From NCBI GenBank assembly GCA_027605045.1, contig JAQFWX010000020.1:558001-622000 (forward strand): 64,000 bases of DNA, written 5' to 3'. Source of the stretch: Phallus indusiatus. Lineage: Eukaryota; Basidiomycota; Agaricomycetes; Phallales; Phallaceae. The number at the start of each line of letters is the position of its first letter. Within the stretch, counting starts at the first letter, position 1. The translations under genes and the position numbers were made by a program. Positions 20,526 to 31,617 of this stretch are shown piece after piece. Under the pieces are notes generated by a model. It did not search any database, was not told where the DNA came from, and saw nothing but the letters and a program-made list of their open reading frames with translations.

Positions 20526-21032
20526 GTTACCGCAGTTGGTGGGTGGTGGGTGAGAAAGAATCTGTGTCTAGTGAAGAGCGACTTCTAAGGTAGCTTGTTT
20601 TTCTTTTACATGCATTCGCTTGATTAACCATTCCCTAAAACAGATCATTATCTTTCTATCTTTAACCCTAAAGGTGCACGTTTACCCGATCCAGCACCTC
20701 TAGTAACCGGTCAATCATCCTTCGTACAACTGTCCAAGCCATCGCACTATATCAACACATTCTCAATACTTCCAACAAATCGAACAAGCCAAACCCCTCC
20801 TGCAGTCCTTTTACATGGGTACGGTGCAGGCCTTGAGTTCTTTTTCCAAAACTTCACTGCCCTGGGCGATTGGGTCGGACGGAGACATACACCAATTTAC
20901 GCACTGAATTGGCTAGGCATGGGCCGGTCTGCTCGTGTCCCTTTCAAAATCAAGTCCAAGAAGGACGATATACCCGGACGAGTGGCAGCCGCTGAAGGTT
21001 TCTTTATCGACTCGTTAGAGGAGTGGCGTCAA
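20526..21032 (+). pseudogene. Truncated second copy of the CLD1/ABHD5-like hydrolase
   Basis: This segment is closely similar to 7897-8405 over about 500 bp, including the intron. It starts abruptly at the RSWW-equivalent codons and stops at SLEEWRQ, before the nucleophile motif. Exon 2 starts with a small insertion bearing a stop (TTTAACCCTAAAGG), but from there on its frame is open. Unlike the first copy, it keeps the intact oxyanion motif LLHGYGAG. It joins directly to a P450 N-terminal relic on the other strand, which marks a rearrangement breakpoint. Confidence 0.85.
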
Positions 21033-21034
21033 TT

Positions 21035-21111
21035 TACCAGACGCTTAAACAGATATTGACAAGCCAAAAAAGCTAATCCAATTCCATACAGTATGAGGCC
21101 TTGAAGATCCA
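21035..21111 (-). pseudogene. P450 N-terminal anchor relic
   Basis: On the minus strand an ATG at 21111 begins MDLQGLILYGIGLAFLACQY and continues LFKR, almost the same as the start of the truncated P450 at 26179. The rest of the gene is missing and replaced by the hydrolase fragment. The upstream DNA (21112-21400) matches that of the second unit, so this is the left edge of tandem unit 1. Confidence 0.75.
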
Positions 21112-21837
21112 TAATCGCGGATCCTCTTTTCAGTAGTGGGAAAACTGGGAACGTAAGGAGTCGCCTGTCAAATGCTTGTATTATATATAGCGCCTGAAAC
21201 AAAGCCTACTAATCACTGGGCTCCAATGAAACAATGACGTCTGTGTGCTTCTTTATCAGAATCGTCACTGAAACACAAACAACAACTTTACCGAAAGTGA
21301 TAACATAGGAATTACACAATTCGAAAAATCTTCACTGACGCAGGTTCGACACAGTCAAACGTGATTATCGCTGGCAAGCCACGATTCCGTACCCGCAAGA
21401 TGTGATTATTATCAGAGGTGATATTCACATACGACGTCACGAATTTGCATATTGATATCGTAACAATATCTTGAGAAGATGAGCCAAATACTCGACAGAG
21501 CCATTACTGAAATATTTTCCACATCCCGTTGGCTGTTCAAATTTTCGAAGATCCGACAGACGGGCTGTAGAAGGACACCAATTCGTTGATATGTTTACGA
21601 ACTGCAGGAGCTGTAGTCGCAGTCTAACATATAACATGCGTCAACGACTGTCTTATACTTATGAAGATGGTCTTTTTCAGACAACCCATCCACATGGTGA
21701 AAACGGCATACGAACATCATTCATAATCCAATCAGCCCAGTACTCTAGATGAACGCGAACCGGCTCAACGCAACCCATCAACCAATCTTCTCTTCGTCTT
21801 TCCATCAACATCATAATGTGATTTCTGGATAATATAG

Positions 21838-22242
21838 TCAACTAATGCGTCGTCGATGGTCGTGCGGTGACTCATCTTTATTGACTATGCAATTGCTTGT
21901 TTGAAGGACAAGTCGTATACGAGGGTCCTTTGGTACTTTCTTCAGCTGCTGAACGTGCTTTTCGTACATTGTTTTGCTCGCAGACTGAAGCAGTGCTAGC
22001 TTAGGAGACACGGATGTCATTTTTTTTTCACGGAGGAACAGTGTGTTCTGTGTACCTTGTTGATGATTGCTGGAAATAAGAAGAGTTCGTGTTGCTTCTG
22101 ATGTAACCAGAGTAACCGTCGGCGTCGTAGCACCGAACGACGAATAACTGGCCAACGAGATACATACTAGTAGATGTGAGTGTGATGCGATATATGATAC
22201 GCGTTGTACTACGCGACCTGTAGGCTCAGCAAGAGTCAGCAT
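21838..22242 (-). pseudogene. Relic ORF repeated in all three units, copy 1
   Basis: I do not recognise this protein. The minus strand holds a serine/threonine-rich frame of 134 codons. Comparison of the three copies suggests the original frame ran through FVVR-YYDADGYSGYIRS, then YTEHTVPPR, SASKTMYEKHVQQLKK and a tail like VDYIIQKSHYDVDEKTKRR. In this copy the arginine codon CGA after VPP is TGA, and small indels follow. It lies upstream of the P450 relic on the same strand and divergent from the DUF6533 gene. Confidence 0.45.
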
Positions 22243-22897
22243 GCATCATCCACGTAAAATGGACTTTGAATCTTTTCTCTTTCCAACAATCCCAAATGCT
22301 GCGGTGAATCATATTAACCATCACCGTCTCATCTCACTTCCGAAGCGGACTGACTTCGAATTGAGCTGTGGGGCAAGCGTCGAGCGAACCGTGAACTGCA
22401 GAGAGTTTGTTGTACAGGACCACAAATCCGCAAACGGAATTCTATCATGAACACACTTAGGGACACGTACACATAATCTGGATAAAGGCTACGAAATTAA
22501 ATGGTGAGCAAATGACAACGTCTTAAACTCTTGATGCTGACTTGTGTAATTTGTGATCCGGGTCAGGAATATGTATATCTTTCTCGAATTTCAATTTGTA
22601 AAGTTGACTGATTTCCTTCCGTAAAAAATCTCCGCTCTTATGGATGATCTAAATATCCATACATTTGAGTTCCCGAGGTCAGATCCTACCACACACCTCG
22701 GCTCGAGTCCCAAGGGTATACAGCTCAGGCAACCCGAAGCTTCTGATTCCTGAATCTGTTAGCGCTGTACAAGTGCCCAGATAATGTACCTTAAAAGCTA
22801 TAATTGTCGACACATAAATTATAATTAATAATTGCCTGGCTGCGATCGACGAACAGTTTATAAAGCAGGTGAGATTTCGTTTCTTCGTGTTCCAATC

Positions 22898-24350
22898 ATG
22901 GCAGTAAACCTCACCCCCGAGCAAATTCAAGCACTGGCGAAAGTAGGATACCCTACTCGTGTTAACTTAGGTTGCCCCTACTTTACTTCGTTTTAAATGA
23001 ACCAACTTACTTCTCGTAGTATCTGCTTGTAATTTGATAACATGGGATTTTCTTGTGACTTTGTCTGAAGAGGCAAGATTCTCAAATTTCGCATCTAACT
23101 ACTATAGGCTAACAATGAGCCTACTCCGACAGATCAGATTAGTTTGGAGGTGAATCACATTCCCGTCGCTATGTTCCATCTTTTTCATTGACAATACGAA
23201 TACAATCAGATCGAAACCATCTGTCATTACAGTTGTTTTTCTCGTCATGCGATACCTGGCTCTCGGTTCCCAATTGTATGTAGGAACCGCTCTTTTCTTC
23301 TGATGTGGTTTCATGATTAGTTCTCTTAGCGTCAGCGTCGCAATCCTTTTATCAAATACCCCAGCAGCACATTCTACATGCAAGGCTTATATCTGGTTTC
23401 GGTCATTTAGTTCCGCGATCTTGATTTGCGCCTCCCAAATATTATTGATCTACCGAGGTGAGGGTTGAACTACCGATGAAGTTTCGTCTTTCAAATTTTT
23501 CTTGTCAGTTCTTGCCGTCTATAATTGGAATTTCATGCTCCAACTACTCCTGTGGGCTCTTTTTGTGGCGACGAATGTTTCCATCCTCGTATTTCTGATA
23601 ATAGGTACATCGTCTTACACGATAATACCAGATCCTATCCCTGCTCTTAACCCAGTACTTGGGAGGTGTACCACATTTTCATATCCTAAAGCTCTCTCAA
23701 TCCTTTGGTAAGCATTCTGCTATATCAAAAAACATTCACCGTGACCGATAATAAATTCTTAGGATACCTGAGTTGATCTTCCAAAGCATTTTGTTCATTT
23801 TCATGTTTTCCAAATTCTCCTCTGCCTATTTTGATTTTCGCAACGCGGGAATACTCAAAGGACAGAGACAAATGTCTCAGATTTATACTGTGTTCGTCCG
23901 AGATGGTGTATGGGTTTATGTGGTTCAGCTAGGTGCGTCGGACATCGTTCTCTTCGAAGGTAATAGGTCCCATAAGTGTATCATTTAGTCATTTTACTCC
24001 TCTGTGTTATATATAACAGACATACAAGCTATTTGGGAATTGATTTTATATTGTAAGTGCCATAGCTTTAACTCGCCTTCATGATTCTGCAATCGTATGA
24101 TCACAGTTGGCAGGTCACTGTATCAAGCATATGTGTAGGCGTCAATCCAATTTTACAGTAATTCAGATGGTCTTAATCTTTATTATATTAGTGCACTCGC
24201 TTGATTTTGAATCTACGTTCGTTAGGGCCACAAGGGGTCGAGCAGATGACTCGCGTAGGAGATGAAAGTATTGAGCTTAAACGGCGGAGCAATGTGCATG
24301 GAGTTGAATTTACATCGGAAACTAATAAGACTAACAGCGCAACGATTTGA
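22898..24350 (+). CDS. DUF6533 membrane protein, copy 1
   Basis: About 330 residues in roughly ten short exons. Exon 1 is MAVNLTPEQIQALAKVGYP; exons 2-4 give the DUF6533 core (ITWDFLVTLSEE, IRLVWR, VVFLVMRYLAL). Further hydrophobic segments are CASQILLIYR, LFVATNVSILVFLIIG, IPELIFQSILFIFMF and VILLLCVIYN, for about seven membrane passes in all. The C-terminus is CTRLILNLRSLGPQGVEQ followed by a polar tail ending SATI-TGA at 24348-24350. Intron 2 uses a GC donor (GAG|GCAAGA). Every join I checked keeps frame. The family is common in Agaricomycetes and has no known function; its topology suggests a receptor or transport role, which is only inference. Confidence 0.82.
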
Positions 24351-24679
24351 TGGTTCCTAAGTCTTTAGTTAGTCCTAGTTATATGTCCTGAAGCTGAAAC
24401 GTCCACACCCGTTCTGTATGTATTTGTTTAGTACCTGGGATGTATGTAAAAATAGACTGCTGCCATAACTCTTTCTTCTTCATCGTCGGCTCAACTTTAA
24501 CTCAGCATAGTAGTAAGCCCTTGCACAAATCAGTTAGATTTATTGGGGGTTATTTTGCCACCTATTACGACCAACCAAGTACAATCATAGGGAAAACCGA
24601 CTTGGTTAGGCGAATATTGGAGGTTAAGAATTTGCAGTGAGTGGTCTTTAAAATTGGAGCATAGGATATAATGTCCCAG

Positions 24680-26179
24680 GCTTTATGATCGCATTGAGGT
24701 AATGCATGGCGTCCAAATCTGCCGCTGTTATTTCATCCTGTTTATTCTGGACAAGCTTGGCTCGCATAGAGGTAATTCTCTCTCTCAATTTTGTTTGATA
24801 TTATGAGTGTCTTGTAAGTTCGTATAGAATCCAACTCATTGTTGTGGCAGTAGTCTCGTGTCCAGCGAAAAGGAATGTCCTGTTTGTTTTTGATTATACC
24901 ATCAACATTCAATTTTCTGCGAAAATCACTAACGTGAGTTGCGAGAGAACTTGCGTCTTGCTGAGCCTACTCTTAGGATTTTCTGACAGATTTGCACAGA
25001 CTAATAACATACATGTTATCATCAGCAACGGAGGTAACCACGCTCATGTAGCTTGAAATCCGTTTTAAACGCTTCGTAGGCAGGTACTTCATAATAGAGA
25101 AAACAAAGTCCGGGGTTTGCCCAAGGATATAGGCTGGTACAATATCCTTGTCGCTCTGACGATAAAAAGCATCCGCCCTAGTAGAAAACCAGTCATTGCC
25201 AAATCAATGAGGAAAACTTCGCGGAAAGACAAAGACAAATACATAAGATTACTGTAAGCTCGAGCTAATTTACTTTCAAACCCGCCTTCACTGAGTGCTC
25301 CAAAGTCATAATCGGCGGCGGCTACCCATATGCATCAATCATCAAACGTAATTAGGGGTAAGAATAGAACACTGAACCGGCTCCAATAATATCCAGTGTA
25401 GTCAGAGAAAGCCATGTTTTCACATTTATAACATTGGGATTTGAATCTGTTGACGACTGTATTTGATCCTTAAGTCTTGAAACTAGCTGAAAGACAGTAA
25501 TTATTGTAGATCATTCCCGTTGACGATAGTTGACAAGTTGATACTACCTTCTGAGCCTTGGAGCGAAATAAAGGAATGAATTCCTTCAGAGCGCTAGGCG
25601 AAAAAGCTGGCATAATAATCTTTCTTTGCTGGACGTGTTCTTCACCTGTATTAATTTCAGAAGGGCTACATTCAATAAAAGACGCTGGAACTTGGACCTA
25701 CCTTCAACCGAAACTATACCCTTGCCCATTAGAAGAACCATTCCGGTACGACCATGCGGCGTCTTCCCAACGTTAGAGCCATTTATATTGAAGAGGTAAT
25801 GCAAAGCCTTTATGCCGTAAGTTGCACATAAACTAGCCTTCTAAATCGGCTTGTACCTTGGGAATCAGATATGAAAAGCATTTTGGCCTAATTCGTGATA
25901 TCAATTTCGAAAAACGAATAAAGCAGACGGTTTTCCATACTCCTAGCTCAGAATGTATCTTAACGACATTGCCATACTGTTTCGTCCACGCGAAAGCCGC
26001 ATCGCCAACTTCCCGCGATCGCAGCAAGTCAGGCAAGTTACCCGTAAGCGCGTAAGCCATGTTGAAGACGGAGAACCCCGTATAGTATCGACAACCGAAG
26101 ATCGCGCAACCAAACGCTTAAACAGATATTGACAAGCCAAGAAAGCTAATCCATACAGGACAAAGCCTTGAAATTTCAT
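24680..26179 (-). pseudogene. Truncated cytochrome P450, copy 1
   Basis: Starts at 26179 with MKFQGFVLYGLAFLACQY, an ER-anchor-like helix, then SPSSTWLT, GNLPDLLRSREVGDAAFAW, KQYGNVVKIHSELG, HGRTGMVLLMGKGIVSVEG and, near the left end, LTRHPQYQ-like, TKLREEITSMRAKLVQ and MHYLNAIIK. The ExxR and heme-Cys regions are missing because the gene is cut at about 24680 by DUF6533 downstream DNA. An 8-bp tandem duplication (GCTTACGC, near 26045) shifts the frame between STWLT and GNLPDLL. It is not the same family as the intact P450 at 12737. Confidence 0.78.
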
Positions 26180-26431
26180 AATCGCGGATCCCCTTTTCAG
26201 TAGTGGGAAAGCTGGGAACGAAAGGATCCGCGCCTGTCAAATGCTTGTATTATATATAGCGCCTGAAACAAAACCTATCACTGGGCTCCAAACAATGGCG
26301 TCTGTGTGCTTCTTATCACGATCGCCACTGACACAAACCACAACTTTACCGAAAGTTATAACATAGGAATTACACAACTCAAGAAACCTTCACTGCGCAG
26401 GTTCGACACAGTCAAACGTGATTCCCACTAC

Positions 26432-26793
26432 TGTGAGGGAGCATAGCTCCCTACGCGTGCTTGCTTAGCGCTCGTCGGAGTCTATTCTTGCTCATCCTTT
26501 GTTCGCGTCCACTCCGTGGACACTCCTTTCTTTCGTCATGCCTATGCTCCTTTCTTTCATTCGCCTTCCTTTCTTTCCCTCTTCCTTTATTTCTCATTTC
26601 TTTGTTTCGTTCTTTTGTTCATTTTGATTAGTCTATCTGTATTTAATCCCCCGCATTTTCTGATATAGATCATCGTTTTATCCTTCAGTTATCAGGCATA
26701 GGCCTTTTATTTGAGATTTCACGGTCACATATTCCTCCTCCTTTCAGTCGTGTCTTTGACGTCTTCTGCCGCTAGCACAGCTTGCCGTCTTAT
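26432..26793 (+). mobile_element. LTR-like insertion in unit 2
   Basis: About 360 bp absent from the matching place in units 1 and 3. It begins TGTGAGGGAGCATAGC, contains pyrimidine-rich CTTTCTTTC tracts and a TATTTAATCCCCC box, and is flanked by ACTAC and ACTAG, an imperfect 5-bp repeat. A solo LTR is most likely, but the right end (CTTAT) is not the usual CA. Confidence 0.45.
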
Positions 26794-27079
26794 ACTAGCA
26801 AGCCACGATTCCGTACCCGCAAGGTGTGATTATTATTAGTGGTGATATTTGGATATGACATCACGAATTTGCAAAGGCGGGCTGTAGGAGACCCAATTCG
26901 TTAATATGTGTACGAACTGCAGGAGCTGTAGTCGCAGTCTAACATATAACATGCGTCGACGACTGTCTAACACTTATGAAGATGGTGTTTGTCAGACAAC
27001 CCATTCGCATGGTGAAAACGGCATACGAACATCATTCATAATCCAATCAGCCCAGCACTCCGTATGAACGCGAACCGGC

Positions 27080-27475
27080 TCAACGCAACCCATCAATCAA
27101 TCTTCTCTTCGTCTTTTCATCAACATCATAATGTGATTTCTGGATAATATAGTCAACTGAGGCGTCGTCGATGGTCGTGCGTAACACATCGTTATTGGCT
27201 GTGCAGTTGCTTGTTTGAAGGACAAGTCGTGTACGAAGGCCCTTTGGTACTTTCTTCAGCTGCTGAACGTGCTTTTCGTACATTGTTTTGCTCGCAGACT
27301 GAAGCGGTGCTAGCTTAGGAGACACGGATGTCTTTTTTTTTTCACGGAGGAACAGTGTGTTCTGTGTACCTTGTTGATGATTGCTGGAAATAAGAAGTGT
27401 TCGTGTTGCTTCTGATGTAACCAGAGTATTAACGATCGGCGTCGTAGCACCGAACGACGAACAACTGCCCAACAA
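27080..27475 (-). pseudogene. Relic ORF, copy 2
   Basis: Same unknown sequence as 21838-22242. Here the tail is best preserved: RTTIDDASVDYIIQKSHY, then DVDEKTKRRLIDGLR and a stop. As in copy 1 the frame is broken at the VPP-TGA site, followed by a run of A. The 5' end is lost next to the MITE at 27488. Confidence 0.45.
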
Positions 27476-27487
27476 GGATACATACTA

Positions 27488-27962
27488 TAGTCGGACCTCT
27501 AATAAGACATACGTCTGAAAAGGCATAACTCCAGTAAGGCATAAAATTTTGGGACTCCCGAGTCGGTGGGCGGTGATTTGAGAGGCATAAGGCATAATCC
27601 TCTAATACCCCATAAGGCATACTTTTTTGGGAAAGAAAGGCATAATTAGTATCCTATTAAGGAGATGCAGGTCATAAATTTGGCGAAATGTAGCGCTCAA
27701 ATGTCCTAAAAAAGAGTAAAAGCATTATAATGAATACAATTTAGGGCCTCGTCAACTGGAAAATGTTGGCTTCGTCTTGTCGCGAGTCGTGACTCGCGTG
27801 ACAGATTGTGCAGAAGATAGGCTAACGTCTATCACGTAGGCCGGCGTCTAGAGCATAGCCGAGGATTCGGAAATTGCCGGAAATACCCTAAGGCATACCT
27901 CCAATAAGGCATAATTTTTTGTGTCCACGGAGGGGTATGCCTTATTAGAGGTCCGACCGTAT
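27488..27962. mobile_element. MITE with TA target site, Tc1-mariner/pogo-like
   Basis: About 475 bp with terminal inverted repeats: GTCGGACCTCTAATAAG at the left end and its reverse complement CTTATTAGAGGTCCGAC at the right, bordered by TA. It has no transposase. Inside, the word AAGGCATA recurs at least seven times in the sub-terminal parts, as expected of transposase-binding repeats. Terminal motifs of the GTCGGACCTC kind are known from pogo/Fot1-type DNA transposons, so the family call is inference. Confidence 0.75.
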
Positions 27963-28073
27963 ATTGATTATAAATGAGCCAAGGCGCTAACTTCACATTT
28001 CATCGGTTTATATTAAGGATATAAACCGATGAAATGTGAAGTTAGCACCTTGGCTCATTTATAAATCAATATA
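27961..28073. repeat. 113-bp near-perfect palindrome
   Basis: The arms 27961-28013 and 28019-28072 are reverse complements (ATTTCATCGGTTTATAT / ATATAAACCGATGAAAT at the centre) with only one or two mismatches and a 5-nt loop. It directly abuts the MITE and is absent from units 1 and 3. It may be a fold-back element or one very short MITE. Confidence 0.85.
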
Positions 28074-28465
28074 AACCATTTTCGATTTTTGCGACAATAA
28101 TATTATTTGATCTAAAATCATGAGTTCTCGAGGTCAAGTACGCCTACCACGCACTTTGGCTCGGATCCCAAAGGGTATACGAATCGCCAACTTCTGAAGC
28201 GCCCTACAAGCTCGGCCCAACTTTATGCATATGTAGAAACGTCAGGCCTTCGGATTTGCGATGTCAAAAAATGTGGGAAAAACAAGTGCGCAGATGTGCC
28301 TTAATGGCTGTAAGTGTCAACACATAAATTATAATTAATAATCGCTTGGCTACGATCATCTACGAACAGTCTATAAAGCAGGTGAAATCCGTAGCAAAAA
28401 TTTAGTTCTCTCTTATATAATCCGTTCTCTTCGGGTACAGGATTTTGTTTCTTCGTGTTCCAATC

Positions 28466-29908
28466 ATGGCAGTAAACCTAACCCCAGAGCAATTTCAAGG
28501 ACTAGCGAAAGGAAGATACCCTTTGCTTGTTAACTTAGGTTGCCCCTACTTTACTTCGTTTTAAATGAACCAACTTACTTTCTCGTAGCATCTGCTTGTA
28601 CTTTGATAACATGGGATTTTCTTGTGACTCTGTCTGAAGAGGCAAGATTTTCACATTTCGCATCTAACTATTGTAGGCTAACAATGAGCCTACTTCGACA
28701 GATCAGATTAGTTTGGAGGTGAATCACATTCTCGTCGCTATATTCCATATTGTTCATTGACGAATACAATCAGATCGAAACTATCTGTCGTTACAGTTGT
28801 TTTCCTCGTTCTGCGATACCTGGCTCTCGGTGCCCAATTGTACGTATGGACCGCTCTTTTCTTCTGATGTGGTTTCATGATTAGTTCTCTTAGCGTCAGC
28901 GTCGCAATCTTTTTATCAAATGCCCCAGTAGCACATTCTACATGCAAGGCTTATATCTGGTTTCGGTCATTTAGTTTCGCGATCTTGATGTGCGCCTCGC
29001 AAATATTACTGATCTACCGAGGTGAGGGTTGGACTACCAATGAAGTTTCGTCTTCCTCATTTCTTCTTGTCAGTTCTTGCCGTCTACAATTGGAATTTCA
29101 TGCTCCAGCTACTCCTGGGGACTCTTTTTGTGGCGACAAATGTTTCCATCCTCGTATTTCTGATAATAGGTATATCGTCTTACACGATAATACCAGATCC
29201 TTTCCCCACTCTTAAAACGGTACTTGGAGCCTGTACCACATCTTCATATCCCAAAGCTCTTTCAATCATTTGGTAAGGATCCTACTATATCAAAAGCATC
29301 CACCGATAATGAATTCCTAGAGTAGGATACCCGAGTTGATCTTCCAAAGCATTTTGTTCATTTTCATGTTTTCCAAATTCTCCTCTATCTATCTTGATTT
29401 CCGCCACGCAGGAATACTCAAAGGACAGAGACAAATGTCTCAGATTTATACTGTGTTCGTCCGAGATGGCGTATGGGTTTATGTGGTTCAGCTAGGTGCG
29501 TCGGACATCGTTTTCTTCGAAGGAAATGGGTCCCATAAGTGTATCATTTAGTCATTTTACTTCTCTGTGTTATATATAACAGACATACAAGCTATTTGGG
29601 AATTGATTTTATAATGTAAGTGCCATAGCTTTAACTCGCTTTTATGATTCTGCAATCGTATAATCACAGATGGCTGGCTACTGTATCAAGTATATGTGTA
29701 AGCGTCAATCCAAATTTTACAGTGATGCTCTCAGTCTTTAAAATATTAGTGCACTCGCTTGATTTTGAATCTACGTTCGTTAGGGCCTCAAGGGGTCGAG
29801 CAAATGACTCGCGTAGGATATACCCCTGATGACCAAAGTATTGAGCTCGCATTGGAAAGAAAATGGCATGGACGTGTTCATGTAGTCGGGATCATAACTG
29901 AAACCTAG
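28466..29908 (+). CDS. DUF6533 membrane protein, copy 2 (recombinant)
   Basis: Same exon layout as copy 1: MAVNLTPEQFQGLAKGRYP, the DUF6533 core (LITWDFLVTLSEE, IRLVWR, VVFLVLRYLAL), then the later membrane segments, with all joins in frame. Intron 2 again has a GC donor. After the shared LGPQGVEQMTRVG the C-terminus switches to YTPDDQSIELALERKWHG and ends at TAG 29906-29908. That tail is nearly identical to copy 4 (36196-37666), while the body is closest to copy 3, so the gene is a product of recombination between two paralogues. Confidence 0.82.
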
Positions 29909-30600
29909 GGCTCGTATGTTGCATCACTATCCTCAATATGTCGTGATGCGATCGAAGGCCTAAATAAACCACACTTTCCCGTAAACAAACCAGATGCGTT
30001 TTCATGTACTAATGGCTTTAGATGCAATAACGAAGTACATCTCCCATTTCTGTATGTGTCACCCAAAGTACACGAAAAAAGATCTATTTATATAATTTGA
30101 GTGAAGTTAAAAATTCCCAAGCGACGATGTGATTGGACTCAAATAATCTAATGGACGTTAAGTCAATTTAACCTGGACACAATAACTCCAGAGTTGCAAC
30201 ATGTACAGCGCCAACTTTATTTTATGAGCACAGTCGCGTAGTAATAATATCGTCTGTCATTTCATTCTGAGAGCCAAAGCCTGAGTCAGATTCATCAACA
30301 ATCCATGGTCGGGAATTCGATACATTGGTGGAATCGCAATATTTGTAAACAGTTGGTCCACCCACCAACGCAAGGGTCCAATCCATTCAAGACGAAGGTG
30401 GGTGCTATAGGCCAACACAGAAGACCCGGACTTTCAGGCGTTGATAATCCACTAAAAACTGTTGACAGAAGAACAATCACTTCTTAAACCGAGAGAAGAT
30501 ATTTGATTATCGAAATGGATTACATGGCGGCTAGTATGAAAAGACCTGTTGGACGAGATGCTGGGGTCTGTGATTAGCCCGAGCGCCGCCCGATTTTAGC
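29816..30600 (+). repeat. Copy-4-type downstream repeat
   Basis: This stretch matches about 37574-38320 almost throughout, apart from indels (AAGATCTATTTATATAATTTGAG, the region around 30290-30480, GAGAGAAGATAT). On the minus strand both copies keep a frame ending VDE(S/F)DSGFGS(Q/R)NEMTDDI with a stop shortly after, possibly the end of an unknown gene. It links copy 2 to P450 copy 2. Confidence 0.7.
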
Positions 30601-30641
30601 CTGGGGAAGCAATTCTAAGACATTGAGAAGAAAAGAATTAA

Positions 30642-31617
30642 GATGAGATCGACAAACCTATTATAAGTCAGAATTCCGAAAAACATTTGTTGACCATGTT
30701 CAACCGGAATGCTTGTGATAACTTCCCCAGTCGTAGTTTTGATGGGTTCGGATAAAGGTATCACCATGTCTTTCCGCATCTCCCGTATAATTCCGGAGTA
30801 GTTAGATGAAAACGGAGAGTTTCCTTCCAAGTGCGCGTCGTCATCATTTTTGTAACCTCGGTGACTTGGTATTTGTACCTTGATGATCGCATTGAGGTAA
30901 TGCATGGCGTCCAAAGCTGCCCCTGTTATTTCATCCTGTTTATTCTGGACAAGCTTGGCTCGCATAGAGGTAATTTCCTCTCTCAATTTCGTTTGATATT
31001 GCGGATGTCTTGTAAGTTCGTATAGAATCCAACTCATTGTTGTGGCAGTAGTCTCGTGTCCAGCGAAAAAGAATGTCCTATTTGTTTTTGATTATACCAT
31101 TGATGTTCAATTTACTGCGGAAATAACTAACGTGAGTTGCGAGAGAACTTGCATCTTGCTGAGCCTGCTTTTAGGATTTTCTGACAGATTTGCACGGACT
31201 AATAACATACGTGTTATCATTACTTGTGAAGATGATAGCGGTAGTAGATACGTACCTAAAATACTCATTAGGTCTCTGGACCCTTCTTTCCCTTCACGAT
31301 ATAAAGTCGTTTGCTTCCTGACAATTTCATCAGCAACGGAGGTAACCACGGTCATGTAGCTTGAAGTTCGTTTTAAACGCTTTGTAGGCAAACACTTCAT
31401 AATAGAGAAAACAAAGTCCGGGGCTTTATGCCGTAAGTTGCACATAAACTAGCCTTCTAAATCGGCTTGTACCTTGGGAATCAGATATGAAAAGCATTTT
31501 GGCTTAATGCGTGATATCAATTTCAAAAAACGAATAAAGCAAACGGTTTTCCATACTCCTAGCTCAGAATGTATCTTAACAACACTGCCATACTGTCTCG
31601 TCCGCGCAAAAGCTGCA
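30642..31617 (-). pseudogene. Truncated cytochrome P450, copy 2
   Basis: A close relative of the relic at 24680-26179. The N-terminal third is deleted: homology starts at 31617 in KAAFA/RQYGSVVKIHSELG-like sequence, and 31620 onward joins the region upstream of the gene. The middle part is also shortened. The C-terminal side reaches further than copy 1: TKLREEITSMRAKLVQ, then DMVIPLSEPIKTTTGE and GQQMFFGILTYNR. It ends before the heme-binding Cys loop. Without anchor and heme ligand it cannot be functional. Confidence 0.78.

Larger units (their letters stand above)
21035..24350 (+). repeat. Tandem duplication unit 1
   Basis: Landmarks shared with units 2 and 3, in order: the P450 start region, ACGATTCCGTACCCGCAAG (21382), the minus-strand relic ORF, and the DUF6533 gene. 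After the gene the DNA resembles that following copy 3 (GACTGCTGCCA... near 24460 and 34950). Confidence 0.8.
26113..29818 (+). repeat. Tandem duplication unit 2
   Basis: Same landmark order as unit 1: P450 start region (26113), ACGATTCCGTACCCGCAAG (26807), relic ORF (27080-27475), DUF6533 gene (28466). Differences are the LTR-like insertion at 26432, the MITE and palindrome that replace about 450 bp after 27480, and a switch to copy-4-type sequence after about 29818. Confidence 0.8.
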
